The notes beneath the pieces were generated by a model. It did no database searches, was not told where the DNA came from, and saw nothing but the letters and a program-made list of their open reading frames with translations. Shown here in pieces: positions 1-11,399 of a stretch of 64,000 nt of DNA (position 1 is the first letter of the stretch; each line of letters starts with the position of its first letter). Source of the DNA: Symsagittifera roscoffensis. Its lineage: Eukaryota > Xenacoelomorpha > Acoela > Convolutidae. The translations under genes and the position numbers were made by a program. Where the stretch lies: the NCBI RefSeq assembly GCF_963678635.1, contig NC_087068.1, positions 46,951,785 through 47,015,784 on the forward strand, read 5' to 3'.

Positions 1-800
1 TGCCCAGTTTAACTGTTTTTCCAGAGATATCATTAGGTTAGCGGATATTCCACTTGAAAGAATTGCTGGGTAATGCAAATGACTAATTACCAGTGCATGC
101 ATTATCGTGAGTCTTGTTTTCACTGGCAATGGCTTTTTGATTGATTGAAGTGTTTTTATTACGCGTGCCATTTTCCTGAGAATATTTTTGATTTCATCTT
201 GGAATGTGAGAAACTGATCTTAAACTACTCCTAGGTATTTAACATTGGTTTTTTCCTCAATTAATTTATCATCTAGAGTTATAGTACACTTTTCATCCCT
301 TTTCCTTGAATGTTTTTTGCTGAAAACGATGAGTTCTGTTTTTTTGCATTCAATTTAAGTGAGTGTTCTAAAAAATAATTTGACAATAGACTGCAATTGG
401 CTTCGAGTGTTTTAATAGCTTTTTAAGAATCGTTATTTTCACAGAATAGTAATGTATCATCCGCATATTGAACTATTTTACATGTTTTGTCAATTTGTTT
501 GTTGAGATCGTTAATGTAATATTAGAGGGCCAAGGACAGTGCCCTGTGGGACACCCTGCTCAAGTGTAATCCAATCGGATTCGGTGTTGTTAACAATTGT
601 TTTCTGATTTCGGTTGGTGATAAAGAAATTGATCATTTCTATAGCTTCTTCGGCTATTTAACCCTTTTAGCAAATTTAACCCTTTTAGTTATTGTTTAAG
701 ATAAGTATGATCAATAGAATCAAATGCTTTAGAGAGATCCAGTAAGGAACATGCTACAGTTTAGTTGTTGTCTATTTTTTTTCTGAATGCTTCAGTGCAA
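1..800 (-). mobile_element. Degenerate non-LTR (LINE) reverse transcriptase fragment, copy A
   Basis: Translated on the minus strand this shows core RT motifs in the right order: LLDLSKAFD (about 712-752), QGVPQGTVLGPL (about 524-559) and QYADDT with the catalytic YADD (453-470). These are typical of CR1/Jockey-group LINEs, whose RT copies element RNA at a nicked target. The motifs lie in different frames with stops between them, so the copy is dead. It runs off the left edge of the window. Repeated almost unchanged at 5632-6674. The family is clear; the exact clade is inference. Confidence 0.8.
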
Positions 801-1043
801 TAATGGCCGGCGGGTGCTTCAGTGCAGAAAAGGCCCGCGGGGTTAAAAGAATACAGTCGGTCAAAAAACCCTTTTTTATTAAAACAAGATAAAAACCGGC
901 CAAGTTGTGTGCTTTTCTGTATGTAAGCATATTCTTGAAATTAATTTGGTCATCAAGTGATCATTTCCAAATTGTTACTGATTTAAAAAAAAGTTTTTGA
1001 TGTATTGTCTATTAAATCTTTCGACAAAATATTTTTTTTCATT
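1..1043. repeat. Direct repeat, left copy (partner 5632-6674)
   Basis: Every landmark checked matches at a constant offset of 5631, with only scattered substitutions and no indel seen (for example YADD here against YAGD in the partner). Identity stops near 1043. The left boundary lies outside the window. Confidence 0.85.
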
Positions 1044-1079
1044 TCTTGAGTTTAAGCTCATGTGATTGCTTATATATTG
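801..1079. mobile_element. Rearranged LINE pieces, partly in plus orientation
   Basis: About 833-897 reads on the plus strand as ARGVKRIQSVKKP, the RT C-terminal segment that the other copies carry on the minus strand (MARGIKTLQSIKKPLP at about 5757-5802). The block therefore contains an inverted LINE piece, followed by a second RT-tail fragment at about 940-1040. No intact frame. Confidence 0.55.
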
Positions 1080-2650
1080 AACTTTGTCGTAATTTGGTTA
1101 CAAGTGCTGTTTTATTATCCAGAATTGAAAAACTACTTTCCAGTCAAGAAACATTGCTACTGGTAATACATTGTGTTTTAATATAAGATCAGAAGACGAA
1201 GCGAATTTTTGCATAATCACAACAAGTTTTAATTGCCCAGCTAAGTTGTTTTCCAAATCAGATTGTCAAACTTGTTGAAATTATTTTTTAAAGGATTGCA
1301 GAGTAGTGTAGGTGACTGACAGCGAGTGCGTTCATTAGTAGAAGTCTTGTTTTGATAAAAAAAAGGGTTTTTTGACCGACTGTAGTCTTTTAATCCCGCC
1401 GGCCATTTCTCTCTTCGTCTTGAAATGTCAAATTTGGTCTATTATTACTCCAAAATTTTTCACACTAACTTTTTCTTCGAAAAAATTTCTGTCCAAGGCA
1501 AATATTTGTTTTTGATCATCTTTTCTAACATGATTTTTACTGAAGATAAAGTTCTGTTTTCTTAGCATTAAGTTGCAGTAATTGTCTTGTTGTGAAAAAA
1601 TATTGCATTTTTTCAAGCTGTTTTAGTAGAGTTCTGATGTTTTTTACTCAGAATAAATATGAAAATAAATGTGTCACCTGTATATTGAACAACTTTGCAT
1701 GAATTAGTCCCCAATTGGTCGCTTATAAAAGAACTCATCAAGTCTATAGCAAGTCCTGAAAAATAGTTTGAGCTTTTGTTTTAAATGTTTATGGTGAGAA
1801 GAATCAAATGCCTTCGAGAGATCTAATAAAAAGCTAGAAGCAAATCTGTTGGTTTTAATCGGTTTGGTGAATGATTCAGTGCAAAATAGGGTAGCATACA
1901 TTGTTGAGTCTGATGTTCCGAGGCCAAAAATTGCTTAAAAAACTGACAAAAAGAAATTCATTAAATAGAGTGTTTAGCAAATTTTTGAACACTTCTGATG
2001 TTGCTTCATTGATTGAATTAGGTCTGTAGTTTTCAAGTGCTTCAGGGTCTATTTTTTTTATATAGGATGGACAATTGTTTTTTTTTGCTTCTGGAAAAAT
2101 TTTGTTTTTCAGGTATTCATTAAAAAGAAAAGTAATATTTGTGTAGATTTCTTTGCAGCCATCTTTAAGCGCCCACGATGGAATGTCAGAGGGGCCTTGC
2201 AGGTTTTTTGCATTAAATATTAGAATCTTTTTCACACTCTACAGTAGTGATAAATTTGAACGGAAAAAGAGTTTCGTTGTTAGGTTTGTTTTATGTGATT
2301 CTTCAGTAAGACAGTTCTTGGTGTCTTTTTCATTTAGATAATTTAGGTTATAAATGCCTAAAAATATGTTTTTAGTGTTAAAGGATTTTGCATAGTCAAT
2401 CGACTGGGCAAACTCTTCAATGATTTCAGTTTTGTTTATTCTGCTTTTATTGTAAGTTATATTTAAATGGGGGCTCTTTCAATTTTATTGGATGCAGTTT
2501 TAAACTCAATCCATAAACAATATTTTTTTTGAGCAGATCCTTTAAAACTTGGCGTATTTTTGGATTAAATTTTTTGGGCACTAAAAGCATGACGCCGCCT
2601 CCTTTTGTTTTCTTGCTGGCTTCGATAGATCTGTCACATCTATGGATAAA
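1080..2650 (-). mobile_element. Degenerate LINE, copy B: endonuclease and RT
   Basis: Read from high to low coordinates on the minus strand. At about 2450-2645 there is an APE-type endonuclease fragment (CDRSIEASKKTKGGGVMLL, then LVPKKFNP). At 2235-1876 is the RT N-terminal region with GPSDIPSWALKDGCKEIY and an ENYRP motif. At 1901-1704 is LLDLSKAFD. At about 1660-1690 the YADD site is degraded to YTGD, so the copy could not be catalytic. The RT C-terminal part follows at about 1400-1080. Several frames and stops are needed. It belongs to the copy A family but is clearly diverged. Confidence 0.75.
2215..2535. repeat. Direct repeat within the LINE endonuclease region (partner 3605-3925)
   Basis: 321 bp recurs 1390 bp downstream with a few substitutions and no indel seen. 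It encodes the LINE endonuclease/RT linker on the minus strand. Both copies end at the same GAGCA, after which the sequences are unrelated. Confidence 0.85.
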
Positions 2651-3604
2651 AATTCAATTGTAATAAAAAATGTATGAAGTGAAAGTCAGACATCATAATC
2701 GCTATTTGAAGTTGATCAGTTTTTCCTTGTAATTGATTTTTGCAAAAAGCAGAATAGAAAATTATTCTACTTTTTTAAAGAAGTTGACGTTGAAAATCTT
2801 CTATAATCGATTTACTGACACAGAATTCCAAAGCTTGAGTTCAATTCATCTGTTTTTGATAGGACACTGCTTACAGAACGGATAACATAACGGAGTCTGC
2901 TTGTGATGTTGGCAACCTGCATTACAATTTTCATTCTTTTTTTCAGTAATTTGACTAACCTTAGTTCCTGTATTTCTAGGTATTTCTAGCTTATAATTGC
3001 ATTTTTTTTACGTCCTAAAAAGAAAACTTTTTGAGTAGGAAAAAAATTTGGCTATTTGTTAGCCTTTCGTTCATCCCTGTATAAAAATTAGCTTTTTTGA
3101 TTTTTCTTTGGCTTTGAGTGAGTTTCAGAAAACTCCATAATAATGAAAAAAAATGAGAACGTTTAAAAACATTGATCAAATAATGAGAATTCCGCGATTG
3201 TCTCATTTCAAAGTGAAAAAAAAACTTGGAAAAAACTTTTTATTCTAAAACTTTCGAAACCAATTTTTTGGCCTAAGTTTTCAAAAAAAATGAGTTAAAT
3301 CATGACTATCACTTGATAAATTGATTGGCAAACTTGTTTTGTTTTCCCAAAGATGAATATTGCGACAGTTATTCAGATTTGATCCAAAGTGAATTGTTGT
3401 GGCTAGAATTTTGGTTTGTTTATTTTTTTGTTTTTCATTTCTGTTTTCCACAGATTTTGAAATTATAGTTCTTAAGAAACCCTTACCCTAACCCTAAAAT
3501 TACCCGAGTCTTTTTCGTAAAAAACGATTTGTGTGGCTCCGACCTTCGAGATCTCAGTTTGACTCGTGGTAAACTACCAATTTGTGACGAGTAAAACTGA
3601 GCAA
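2651..3604. other. Intergenic; hairpin and short telomere-like tract
   Basis: No gene recognised. A 15-bp inverted repeat with one mismatch (3553-3567 and 3587-3601) directly abuts the right-hand direct repeat. Near 3480-3497 there are about 2.5 units of the CCCTAA-type telomere motif, too few to be called a telomeric array. Confidence 0.5.
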
Positions 3605-3925
3605 AAATATTAGAATCTTTTTCACACTCTACAGTAGTGATAAATTTGAACGGAAAAAGAGTTTCGTTGTTAGGTTTGTTTTATGTGATTCTTCAGTAAG
3701 ACAGTTCTTGGTGTCTTTTTCATTTAGATAATTTAGGTTATAAATGCCTAAAAATATGTTTTTAGTGTTAAAGGATTTTGCATAGTCAATCGACTGGGCA
3801 AACTCTTCAATGATTTCAGTTTTCTTTACTCTGCTTTTATTGTAAGTTGTATTTAAAAGGGGGCTCTTTCATTTTTATTGGATGCAGTTTTAAACTCAAT
3901 CCATAAACAATATTTTTTTTGAGCA
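3605..3925. repeat. Direct repeat, right copy (partner 2215-2535)
   Basis: Second copy of the LINE-derived 321-bp block. Its minus-strand frame (CLWIEFKTASNKNERAPF) is open here and fused to the foreign gag-like segment at 3926-4167. Confidence 0.85.
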
Positions 3926-4167
3926 ATCGGGATTTCAAGAGCAACATCTCTGCGTCTTCCTTGCAAAGAAAGAGCAACTGCAAGACCTTGCTTCTTCACC
4001 GTTAGGTCTGTAACTGCTTGCCAAACTTTGACTTCATTCAACCAGAAGTCAAATGGCACATTTGCGCCCCACACAGGCGGTGACTTGAAAGAACCCATCA
4101 GAATGCTTCTCCTGCTACGATGAAAAACAGTTGATCTTGTACAGAATATATTATTAACCCAACTCAA
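3926..4167 (-). pseudogene. Gag-like retroelement fragment fused to a LINE remnant
   Basis: A minus-strand frame of 104 codons ends at 3853, and this upstream part is unlike the LINE. It contains VKVWQAVTDLTVKKQGLAVA and SLQGRRRDVALEIPI, a pattern I associate with the N-terminal Gag-like region of invertebrate LTR elements (a tryptophan, a K-K-Q/LAV run, then L-x-G-x-x-R-D/E-x-ALE). The frame then passes directly into the LINE endonuclease repeat. No nucleocapsid or pol follows, so this is a fragment. Assignment is by remembered family pattern only. Confidence 0.4.
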
Positions 4168-4710
4168 TCTGGAACAACAATCATGACATTAATTAACAGA
4201 GGGCAGCTGTGGTGACCCTCATATGATTATCCTCGGAGCAAATTCGCTTTCTAGAATTGCAATAGCTGTCGAAACGTGCAACGAGAAGAAGCCAAGAGAT
4301 AGTCATTGTTTCAACCAGAACGCACAGGTGGAGAACTTACTGACGCCATCAAGCTGCATTCCCATAGAATCTTATCTCACAATTACATACTGAACACATA
4401 AGAAATGGATTGACATTTTACTCGCTCTAAACTACCCTAAGCCATGAAGCTTCGTTTAAAAAAAAAGACTTTTCTTGCCAGCTAAAAATATTTTCAAATG
4501 TACAAGTGTAAATGATAATGATGATAATTATTGCCAAATACACCCAAGATTAGTATTACAAACTTACGCATTTAATAATAAAATCGGTATCTTACGAGAT
4601 TTCCATTAAAGAAATTTGGAATATCTCCGTGAAAATTTTCCAGTGGGTTGCTTGTTTTGCTAGTTTTTCCATTTGTTGCATCTTCTTTAAATCATAATAA
4701 ATAATAATCC
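4168..4710. other. Intergenic, nothing recognised
   Basis: No coding signal, RNA gene or repeat family recognised on either strand. Confidence 0.4.
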
Positions 4711-4997
4711 TTAAAAGTTCTTGAGGTTTTTAAAATTGTAAATTACGATTGTTTTCGCACATTTGGGCATTATCAGGTTTAAATGTATTAAATTTTTTTG
4801 TAAAATGATCATTGATCATAAGTTATCCTAGGACATTGGCTATACAAAATTAGCCAATGTATAGCCAATGTACTATGATAATTTTATGCTCGATGATCAT
4901 TTTACAAAAATATTTAATACTCGAAAGCCTGATGATGCACAAATGTGCGAAAACGTTCGTTATTGACATTTTTAAATAGCTCTTAAAAATTAAAAAA
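4711..4997. repeat. Long imperfect palindrome (foldback element)
   Basis: Two arms of about 110-130 bp (about 4711-4830 and 4875-4997) are imperfect reverse complements. Shared landmarks include the segment around TTTTCGCACATTTG and the segment around GTAAAATGATCAT. The central loop itself repeats TAGCCAATGTA-like blocks. Size and AT content suit a MITE or foldback element; no target duplication was established. Confidence 0.7.
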
Positions 4998-5288
4998 AAA
5001 CACTTTAATTGCACATCGAAAGTAATTTCAATACGCAAGTGTATGTCAAATGTTTTCTGTTTTTTTCCTATAAGTTCATTAAAATATTATAACATCATTA
5101 GATACACATAGTTACAATAACAATAAACAAAACAAACTCGATTACAATTATCGATGATTACTTTTCACCTGAGAGCTTCAAGGTGGTTGATAAATAAATG
5201 TTATTATATAAACTTGAAGCTTTTCCATGAAACTTTACCATGAGTTGCCACAGAGGGGTCTTCTTTAAATAATAATAAATAATAATTT

Positions 5289-6430
5289 TTGAATTTTATC
5301 TTTGCTTTTCTGTATGTTACTATGTCTTTAAAGTTGATTTTATCATCTGTTAGTTTGTTCCAGATTATGACGGACTTTTTAAAAAAGGAATTTTCTATGT
5401 ATTGCCCATTGTATCTGTCGCCGAAATATAATTTTTTTGTTTCTTGTATTAATATCTATTTGGTGGTTATCATACTCAATGTTATAATAGGCTGGCAATA
5501 ATTGATGTTGTATTTTCCAAAAGTGACATATTATTTTATAGTCCCAGAAACATTGTTACTGGTAATATATTGTGTTTTAGCTTCAAGTCTGAAGATGAGT
5601 CGTATTTTGCACGATCGCAGCAAGTTTTTACTGCCCAGCTTAACTGTTTTTCCAGAGATATCATTAGGTTAGCGGATATTCCACTTGAAAGAATTGCTGG
5701 GTAATGCAAATGACTAATTACCAGTGCATGCATTATCAAGAGTCTTGTTTTCACTGGCAATGGCTTTTTGATTGATTGAAGTGTTTTTATTCCGCGTGCC
5801 ATTTTCCTGAGAAAATTTTTGATTTCATCTTGGAATGTGAGAAACTGATCTAAAACTACTCCTAGGTATTTAACATTGGTTTTTTCCTCAATTAATTTAT
5901 CATCTAGAGTTATAGTATACTTTTCATCCTTTTTCCTTGAATGTTTTTTGCTGAAAACGATGAGTTCTGTTTTTTTGCATTCAATTTAAGTGAGTGTTCT
6001 GAAAATTAATTTGACAATAGACTGCAATTGGCTTCGAGTGCTTTAATAGCTTTTTAAGAATCGTTATTTTCACAGAATAGTAATGTATCACCCGCATATT
6101 GAACTATTTTACATGTTTTGTCAATTTGTTTGTTGAGATCGTTAATGTAATATTAGAGGGCCAAGGACAGTGCCCTGTGGGACACCCTGCTCAAGTGTAA
6201 TCCAATCGGATTCGGTGTTGTTAACAATTGTTTTCTGATTTCGGTTGGTGATAAAGAAATTGATCATTTCTATAGCTTCTTCGGCTATTTAACCCTTTTA
6301 GCAAATTTAACCCTTTTAGTTATTGTTTAAGATAAGTATGATCAATAGAATCAGATGCTTTAGAGAGATCCAGTAAGGAACATGCTACAGTTTAGTTGTT
6401 GTCTATTTTTTTTCTGAATGCTTCAGTGCA
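5289..6430 (-). mobile_element. Degenerate LINE, copy A-prime (RT core and C-terminal tail)
   Basis: On the minus strand 6430-5632 repeats copy A: LDLSKAFD-type motif, QGVPQGTVLGPL, and a catalytic box mutated to YAGD (about 6084-6101). It continues beyond the duplicated block into an 88-codon open tail (5802-5536) with KTRLLIMHALVISHLHYP and KHNILPV, the usual C-terminal region after the RT in CR1/Jockey elements. Stops and frameshifts elsewhere show it is inactive. Confidence 0.75.
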
Positions 6431-6674
6431 ATAATGGCCGGCGGGTGCTTCAGTGCAGAAAAGGCCCGCGGGGTTAAAAGAATACAGTCGGTCAAAAAAC
6501 CCTTTTTTATTAAAACAAAATAAAAACCGGCCAAGTTGTGTGCTTTTCTGTACGGAAGCATATTCTTGAAATTATTTTGGTCATCAAGTGATCATTTCCA
6601 AATTGTTACTGATTTAAAAAAAAGTTTTTGATGTATTGCCCATTAAATCTTTCGACAAAATATTATTTTTCATT
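5632..6674. repeat. Direct repeat, right copy (partner 1-1043)
   Basis: Collinear with the start of the window at a constant 5631-bp offset. It includes LINE sequence and the non-collinear rearranged segment, so it was copied as a block rather than inserted twice. Confidence 0.85.
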
Positions 6675-7129
6675 AGTTTATTTTTCACCTCGTTTTTGAT
6701 GAGCAAGGTGCTTCAAGTTAGTTGGGCAAAAGCATTCTTAAATACTTTAAATTCGTTTATAAACAAGTTTTAACAAGTTTCTGAAAATCTTGACTTTCAT
6801 GAAAAAATGGTTATTATACAATTTTCAAAAATGGAAATTGTAGGATAACCATTTTTTTCCAAAAAAAATATACGTTGTTATTTTTCATTACCAGACTGTT
6901 TTATTTGGTTCAAATAGCCAGAGAAATTATATTGAATCTTTTTTCAATGGTTTTTTGAAATTGTATGAAAATTGTACGATTAGCATTTTTCCATACATTT
7001 GATGTAGGAAATTGTAAGATAAGCATTTTCGGTTTATGGAGGTCAACCCAGGTAGTATTTCAACTGCATCTTAGCATCACATTACCTTTCCAGGCCTTTT
7101 TGTTGGTTTTAATCGGTTTTCTTTATAAG
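6675..7129. other. Intergenic with a small hairpin
   Basis: About 6802-6858 is an imperfect hairpin built from ATGGTTATTATACAATTTT and its near complement. No gene recognised. Confidence 0.4.
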
Positions 7130-7333
7130 ACCGCTCAAAAACCGCTCAAATCTTGCATGAAAAACCGTTCAAAAATCACCGCAAGAAATGAGCGGTTTTT
7201 GAGCGGTTTTTAAAGCAGGATTTGAGCGGTTTGAGCGGTTTTTCCAAAAAAAACCGCCCAAACCGCCCAAACCGCTCAAATCTTGCTGGAAAACTGCTCA
7301 AACCGCCCATATCTTGAGCAGTTTTTGAGCGGG
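7130..7333. repeat. Bidirectional cluster of an ACCGCTCAAA motif
   Basis: About 200 bp contains roughly a dozen copies or near copies of ACCGCTCAAA or its complement TTTGAGCGGT, in runs of alternating orientation. The region can fold into many nested hairpins. It is much richer in GC than its surroundings. It is not a simple tandem repeat. Confidence 0.85.
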
Positions 7334-8363
7334 ATCTCGACCCGGAAGTCTTGCAAAGATTACTCTAAAACAATCAAGTGACTGAACTGGCTTCTCCTTG
7401 GCCATCGAATAAAAAAACTAAGGAAAAATGAAATTCATACTAGTTACTTTTTAGATAATCGTCCGCTGCAGCTGTTTTTACAAATCAATCCAAACTAAAA
7501 TCAGGATGAACAGTTGCGGTCCATATAGCGTCGATTTCTTTACTACACTGATATAACATGAGTAATTCGAAAATGAAGACTTGTTTCAAAAAATAAAATG
7601 GAAACTAAATTGGAACGTTTAGCAAAACGAAATAGAATTAAGTTATGACGTCAGCCTTTCATCAGATATTGGCTAATTTTTAGCCTGAAAACGGGAAACG
7701 TTCAGACTTCTTCTCAACAATTTGTTTTTTTTTGAGATCGGAGTTATAATAGTTGGGAGTTTGAAATGACAACACCCATCTTGCGATTGTGAATTTAGAT
7801 GCTTAAAGATACCAATGTTTTGCGTTTTGTCTTTCTTTATTCATCTTTCCGTTAAATTTCTTATGTATAACGCGACTGATTTTAATGAAAACTCAAAAAA
7901 AAATCAAAATGTTGAAATTGTAGTAACAAATTTAATTCAAAACTGTAACATGGAAGTCAGTCTCTGAGTTTTTCTTAAAATTACTGCAAAAAAAACGAAA
8001 AAATTGAGACCATAATTTTTCGACAGACAATTTTAGTAGAATATAAAACACGATCAGTAGTGTTTTATAATGATATGGCACTTGAACCTCTACAAGCTTT
8101 TTTTTCTGTTTGTCAAAAATGGCTGGAAAAAAGCCGATTAGACGCATTAGTTCTTTCCAATTTTTCTTCCGCGCATTAGTTCTTTCCAGATGTCATGAGG
8201 TCGCTTAGGCAAGTTTCTTGCTATCAAAAAAGTAAACTGTATCTTTTTGCCTTGAAATTGATGTCGCAGAAAAATTTTTAAAAGATTAAAGTTGTTTCTG
8301 AACATATTTACACGAGCAGTATGAAAACTTACCATATTGCCGTGATACAATATATCAAGATTA
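7334..8363. other. Intergenic, nothing recognised
   Basis: Short AT-rich frames only; none shows a known domain or plausible splice structure. Confidence 0.4.
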
Positions 8364-8898
8364 TTGTTCCGACTTTCGATACGAAAGTAACGGAATGTTT
8401 GTGCTCGGGGTGGGTTTTTTTTTCTTCAGACAAATTTCGACTTTTTAACTAGCCATTTTTGACGGAATTTTTTTATATCATTCAAAAAGTATTGTTGTCC
8501 TGAGCTTAAATGTGAAAAGATATTTCACCTGTGATCATTTTTTGTAAAGTTATGGGGGTTTAAAGATCGCCAATTTGGCCAATTTGGGACAATTAAAGCG
8601 CGATATATTTCGCGCTATTAACGCGTAAGCGGAGATTTAATCCGTCTTAGAAATCTTTCCAAATTGGTTGGAAGAAACGTATTTGCCATAATTGATATGT
8701 TACAAGGAGCGAAATTTATCCTTTTGTACTTTATATGGCGTGTGGGGGGATAATTTTTGTTTAAAAAATATCAAATTTTGAAAAAAAAAATTTCATTTTA
8801 TTTTATTACATTTTATTTTTATAGGTTATTACTGCTCCTTAAACGTTCAAAGGCAGTCGGAACATTCAGGGCTTCGCCCTGATACGAGCAGTCTTGTT
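8364..8898 (+). mobile_element. HER repeat (hairpin-ended ~0.5 kb family), forward copy
   Basis: Here the forward orientation is the one starting TTGTTCCGACTTTCG and ending GAGCAGTCTTGTT. Near the start is a 7-bp stem (ACTTTCG/CGAAAGT, loop ATA); near the end another 7-bp stem (TCAGGGC/GCCCTGA, loop TTC). A central palindrome carries the GCGCGA and TCGCGC arms. No coding capacity. At least ten other copies or fragments lie in the window in both orientations. It looks like a non-autonomous transposon, class unknown. Confidence 0.8.
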
Positions 8899-9034
8899 TA
8901 GTTTTCGAATGCAATTGGTTTGTAGGTTTTTCAATATTGACATGTCACCTATTCTGTCAGAAAAGAGGAATTGTTTGATTTTTCTAGCATCAAAAACTCA
9001 GAACAAATCTTTAGTATAGACAGAAGAAAAGACT

Positions 9035-9170
9035 GGTCTACTTTTTGATTATACCCCCTTTCAAGAAAGGGAAAGTGATTGTTAAGTAGTTATGTTAGTG
9101 AAAACTTCGACAAATCAGAATGCATTAAAATTGGAAAACTGAATACAACGCTCAAGTGCTAATCTACTAC
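9035..9170. repeat. Dispersed repeat (partner 13050-13187)
   Basis: Shares with 13050-13187 an ordered set of blocks: CTTTCAAGAA, ATTGTTAAGTAG, TTCGAC-AATCAGAATGC and AAGTGCTAAT/TAGTGCTAAT, with substitutions and small indels. Origin unknown. Confidence 0.55.
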
Positions 9171-9510
9171 ATAGTGGCAGCAATTCTGTAGTAGATACCA
9201 TGAGGTTGCAATTATTAAGTAGAACAGATGATATACGAGCAGTCTTTTTAGGTTTTAAGTTAGTATGTTTGGCATGGTGGAAGCTTGCTCTAGACCCTTT
9301 TAAAGCTTTTGCGGCAAATTAAATTAATCCGAATTGAATTGAGGAAAGTAAGTTGCACTGAAGAACACAAGAAAAAAATGATTGTAAAACATTCTTTATT
9401 ATAAAACTGCCATAGGACGAACCTCAAACTCATGTATTGTTTTTTCCGAAGTATTTAAAATCGAACTTTATTCGTATGTGGAGTGGAAACCACCTTTGAT
9501 CTTCTTCCAC

Positions 9511-10254
9511 TCATCTCTGCTGCTCCATTTCTGCCAGCCGCTTTTCCTTCTCTTCGATTTCCCGATTTAGTTTCCTCGACTCCATCTCAACTTTCTTTAC
9601 AACTTCTGTGTTCAGTGGGCGGCGCCTTTTCCACCATCTTCCACAGTTCCTGCTTCGCCTGTTGGAAGGCCTCCTCCTCCTCACGATTACTAGTGTCCCT
9701 GCACGAGTCTAGTATGTGGTATTTGAGTTCCTTCCCTCTGGGAATTTTCTCTTGCACGGTCTTTATGTATCTGGCTGGCAACTGAGCGTCGGTTTGTTGG
9801 CTAATTCGTTTTCGTGGTTCAATATTTCGTGAATCCATAGGTAGATGAGTAAACATTATCACAGTTTGGGACCAAAAATTTGCACCAAACATGCCTTCAA
9901 ATAATTTGATCATGCCTATAAGACCCCCATCTAGGCGATAGTCTTGTTCATTCACAGCTATAACAATAAGTTGACATAATCGCATTTGGTTCTTTGTTTC
10001 GTCACGAGGCCCGAGATGATGGTGGCGTCCGCATCTCGTTCGGGGTCGTCAAACCCCACAGTGTCAATTAGGGATACGGGCGTCTCCCTGTTTCCGTTGT
10101 AAAGTATGTTGCCAAAGATGGTAGTGCCGGTATACCCTTGCGCCTCTGCGGAAACAGGGAAGAGGTCTGTGTCGTGGGCTTTGCCTGCCACCACATTACA
10201 CAGGCTACTTTTGCCTGTCCCTGTCTTGCCCACAATCAGCACTTTCTTGAACAT
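9511..10254 (-). pseudogene. AIG1/IMAP-family GTPase, frame broken twice
   Basis: The minus-strand product starts MFKKVLIVGKTGTGKSS: the P-loop GKTGTGKS is at residues 9-16, a G2-like TT lies at 44-45 and the G3 box DTVGFDD at 64-70. After a frame change near 9970 it continues with VIAVNEQDYRLDGG and VIMFTHLPMD (the family's conserved T-H region, G4-like). After a second change near 9600-9620 it ends in a charged coiled coil (KKVEMESRKLNREIEEKEK) and a TGA at 9511-9513. The first change looks like one base lost and the second like one base gained, so the original frame returns. AIG1/IMAP proteins are P-loop GTPases that assemble on intracellular membranes. No transmembrane tail is visible. 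An in-frame TAG lies 24 nt upstream of the ATG, supporting that start. Either a young pseudogene or a gene with two base-call errors. Confidence 0.75.
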
Positions 10255-11059
10255 GTTTCCGTTGATGTCTTCGACAAAAAACTACTTCTCTGAGATCCTC
10301 TTGAAACTTCGCTGCTCCTCGCCGCCACTTTTAAAAAATAGCAAAATTAGCACAACCCTTTTGGGGTTTTATGCACTAAAAGGCCCAAAACCAATTTTTC
10401 TAAATCGTAAGCTGGAAATTATGCGATCAAATTTGATGGGTAATTTTAGCCAATCAATTTCGAGCTACACGGTCAGGCATTCCAATCGACTTTTCGATCA
10501 GATAAAAATATTAGCCGAAATTGCCGAAAAGGTGGAACTTCGAAACAAATTATCAAATTAATTTTGAGTCACTTGTTAAACCTTGCCCAGACAAGCAAAG
10601 TTCAGTAAAATGGCTTGAGAAAATTAAAATTCAATTTTCTTTATATTTCGGATAATAATTTTATCTGCTTGAAATTTCAATTGAAATGGCAGGAAATGTC
10701 AATGAAACTTGATTGGAAAACTCATCCACAATATTTTCAGCTCAAGAGATGTAGAAAAAATGAATTTGGGCCGTTTAGTGCATAAGACCCCCCTTTTGTT
10801 AGAAGTCGGCTTGATCCAAAACTGATCTCAGATCACTTAAGCGCTTAAGAAAATCATTCTTAACTTCAACAATGGTCACATTTTATCTAAGTTTAAGACT
10901 TGGTCTAAAATCTGTCCAAATACATTTTTGCCTTTAATTTAAAATTCCTGATTTCTGTAAACATAAGTTAGTTTCAATTCACTCAGACTGCTTGCAACAT
11001 ACACTTTTGATTTCAACGCGCTGCCAATTTTGGATTTTCAATCAATTTTATTTGCTTTT
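10255..11059. other. Intergenic, nothing recognised
   Basis: The 151-codon plus-strand frame beginning at 10106 is mainly the shadow of the GTPase gene and has no recognisable domain of its own. A possible 5-prime exon of the GTPase could not be defined. Confidence 0.4.
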
Positions 11060-11399
11060 TTGTTTCGACTTTCGAAACGAAAGTAATGGAACATTTGTGC
11101 TCGGGGTGGATTTTTTTTTCTTCAGACAAGTTTTGACTTTTTAACTAGCCATATTTGACGGAATTTTTTATATCATTCGAAAGGTATTGTTGTCCTGAGC
11201 TTAAATTTGAAAAAATGTTTCACCTGCAATTGTTTTTGTTATATTATGGGGGTTTAAAGATTGGCATTTTGGCCAATTTGGGACAATTAGCGCGCTATAT
11301 ATTTCGCATTTTTAACGCGTAAGCGGAGATTTAATCCTTTCTGGAAATCGTTCCAAGTTGGTTAAAATATGCTTATTTGCCATAATTGATTGTTACTAG
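11060..11399 (+). mobile_element. HER repeat, forward copy truncated at its right end
   Basis: Begins with the family start and an intact stem ACTTTCG/CGAAAGT with loop AAA. It follows the family through the central palindrome and stops after TTGCCATAATTGAT at about 11399, losing the right-hand third with its GCCCTGA hairpin. Confidence 0.75.

Noticed and set aside
836-1405. Inverted repeat of ~40 bp (836-875 and 1357-1403) that looked like transposon terminal inverted repeats
   Set aside because: Both arms translate to the same LINE RT segment (ARGVKRIQSVKKP-like) in opposite orientations, so the symmetry comes from rearranged LINE copies.
3478-3500. Interstitial telomere array
   Set aside because: Only about two and a half CCCTAA-type units, easily chance in this composition.
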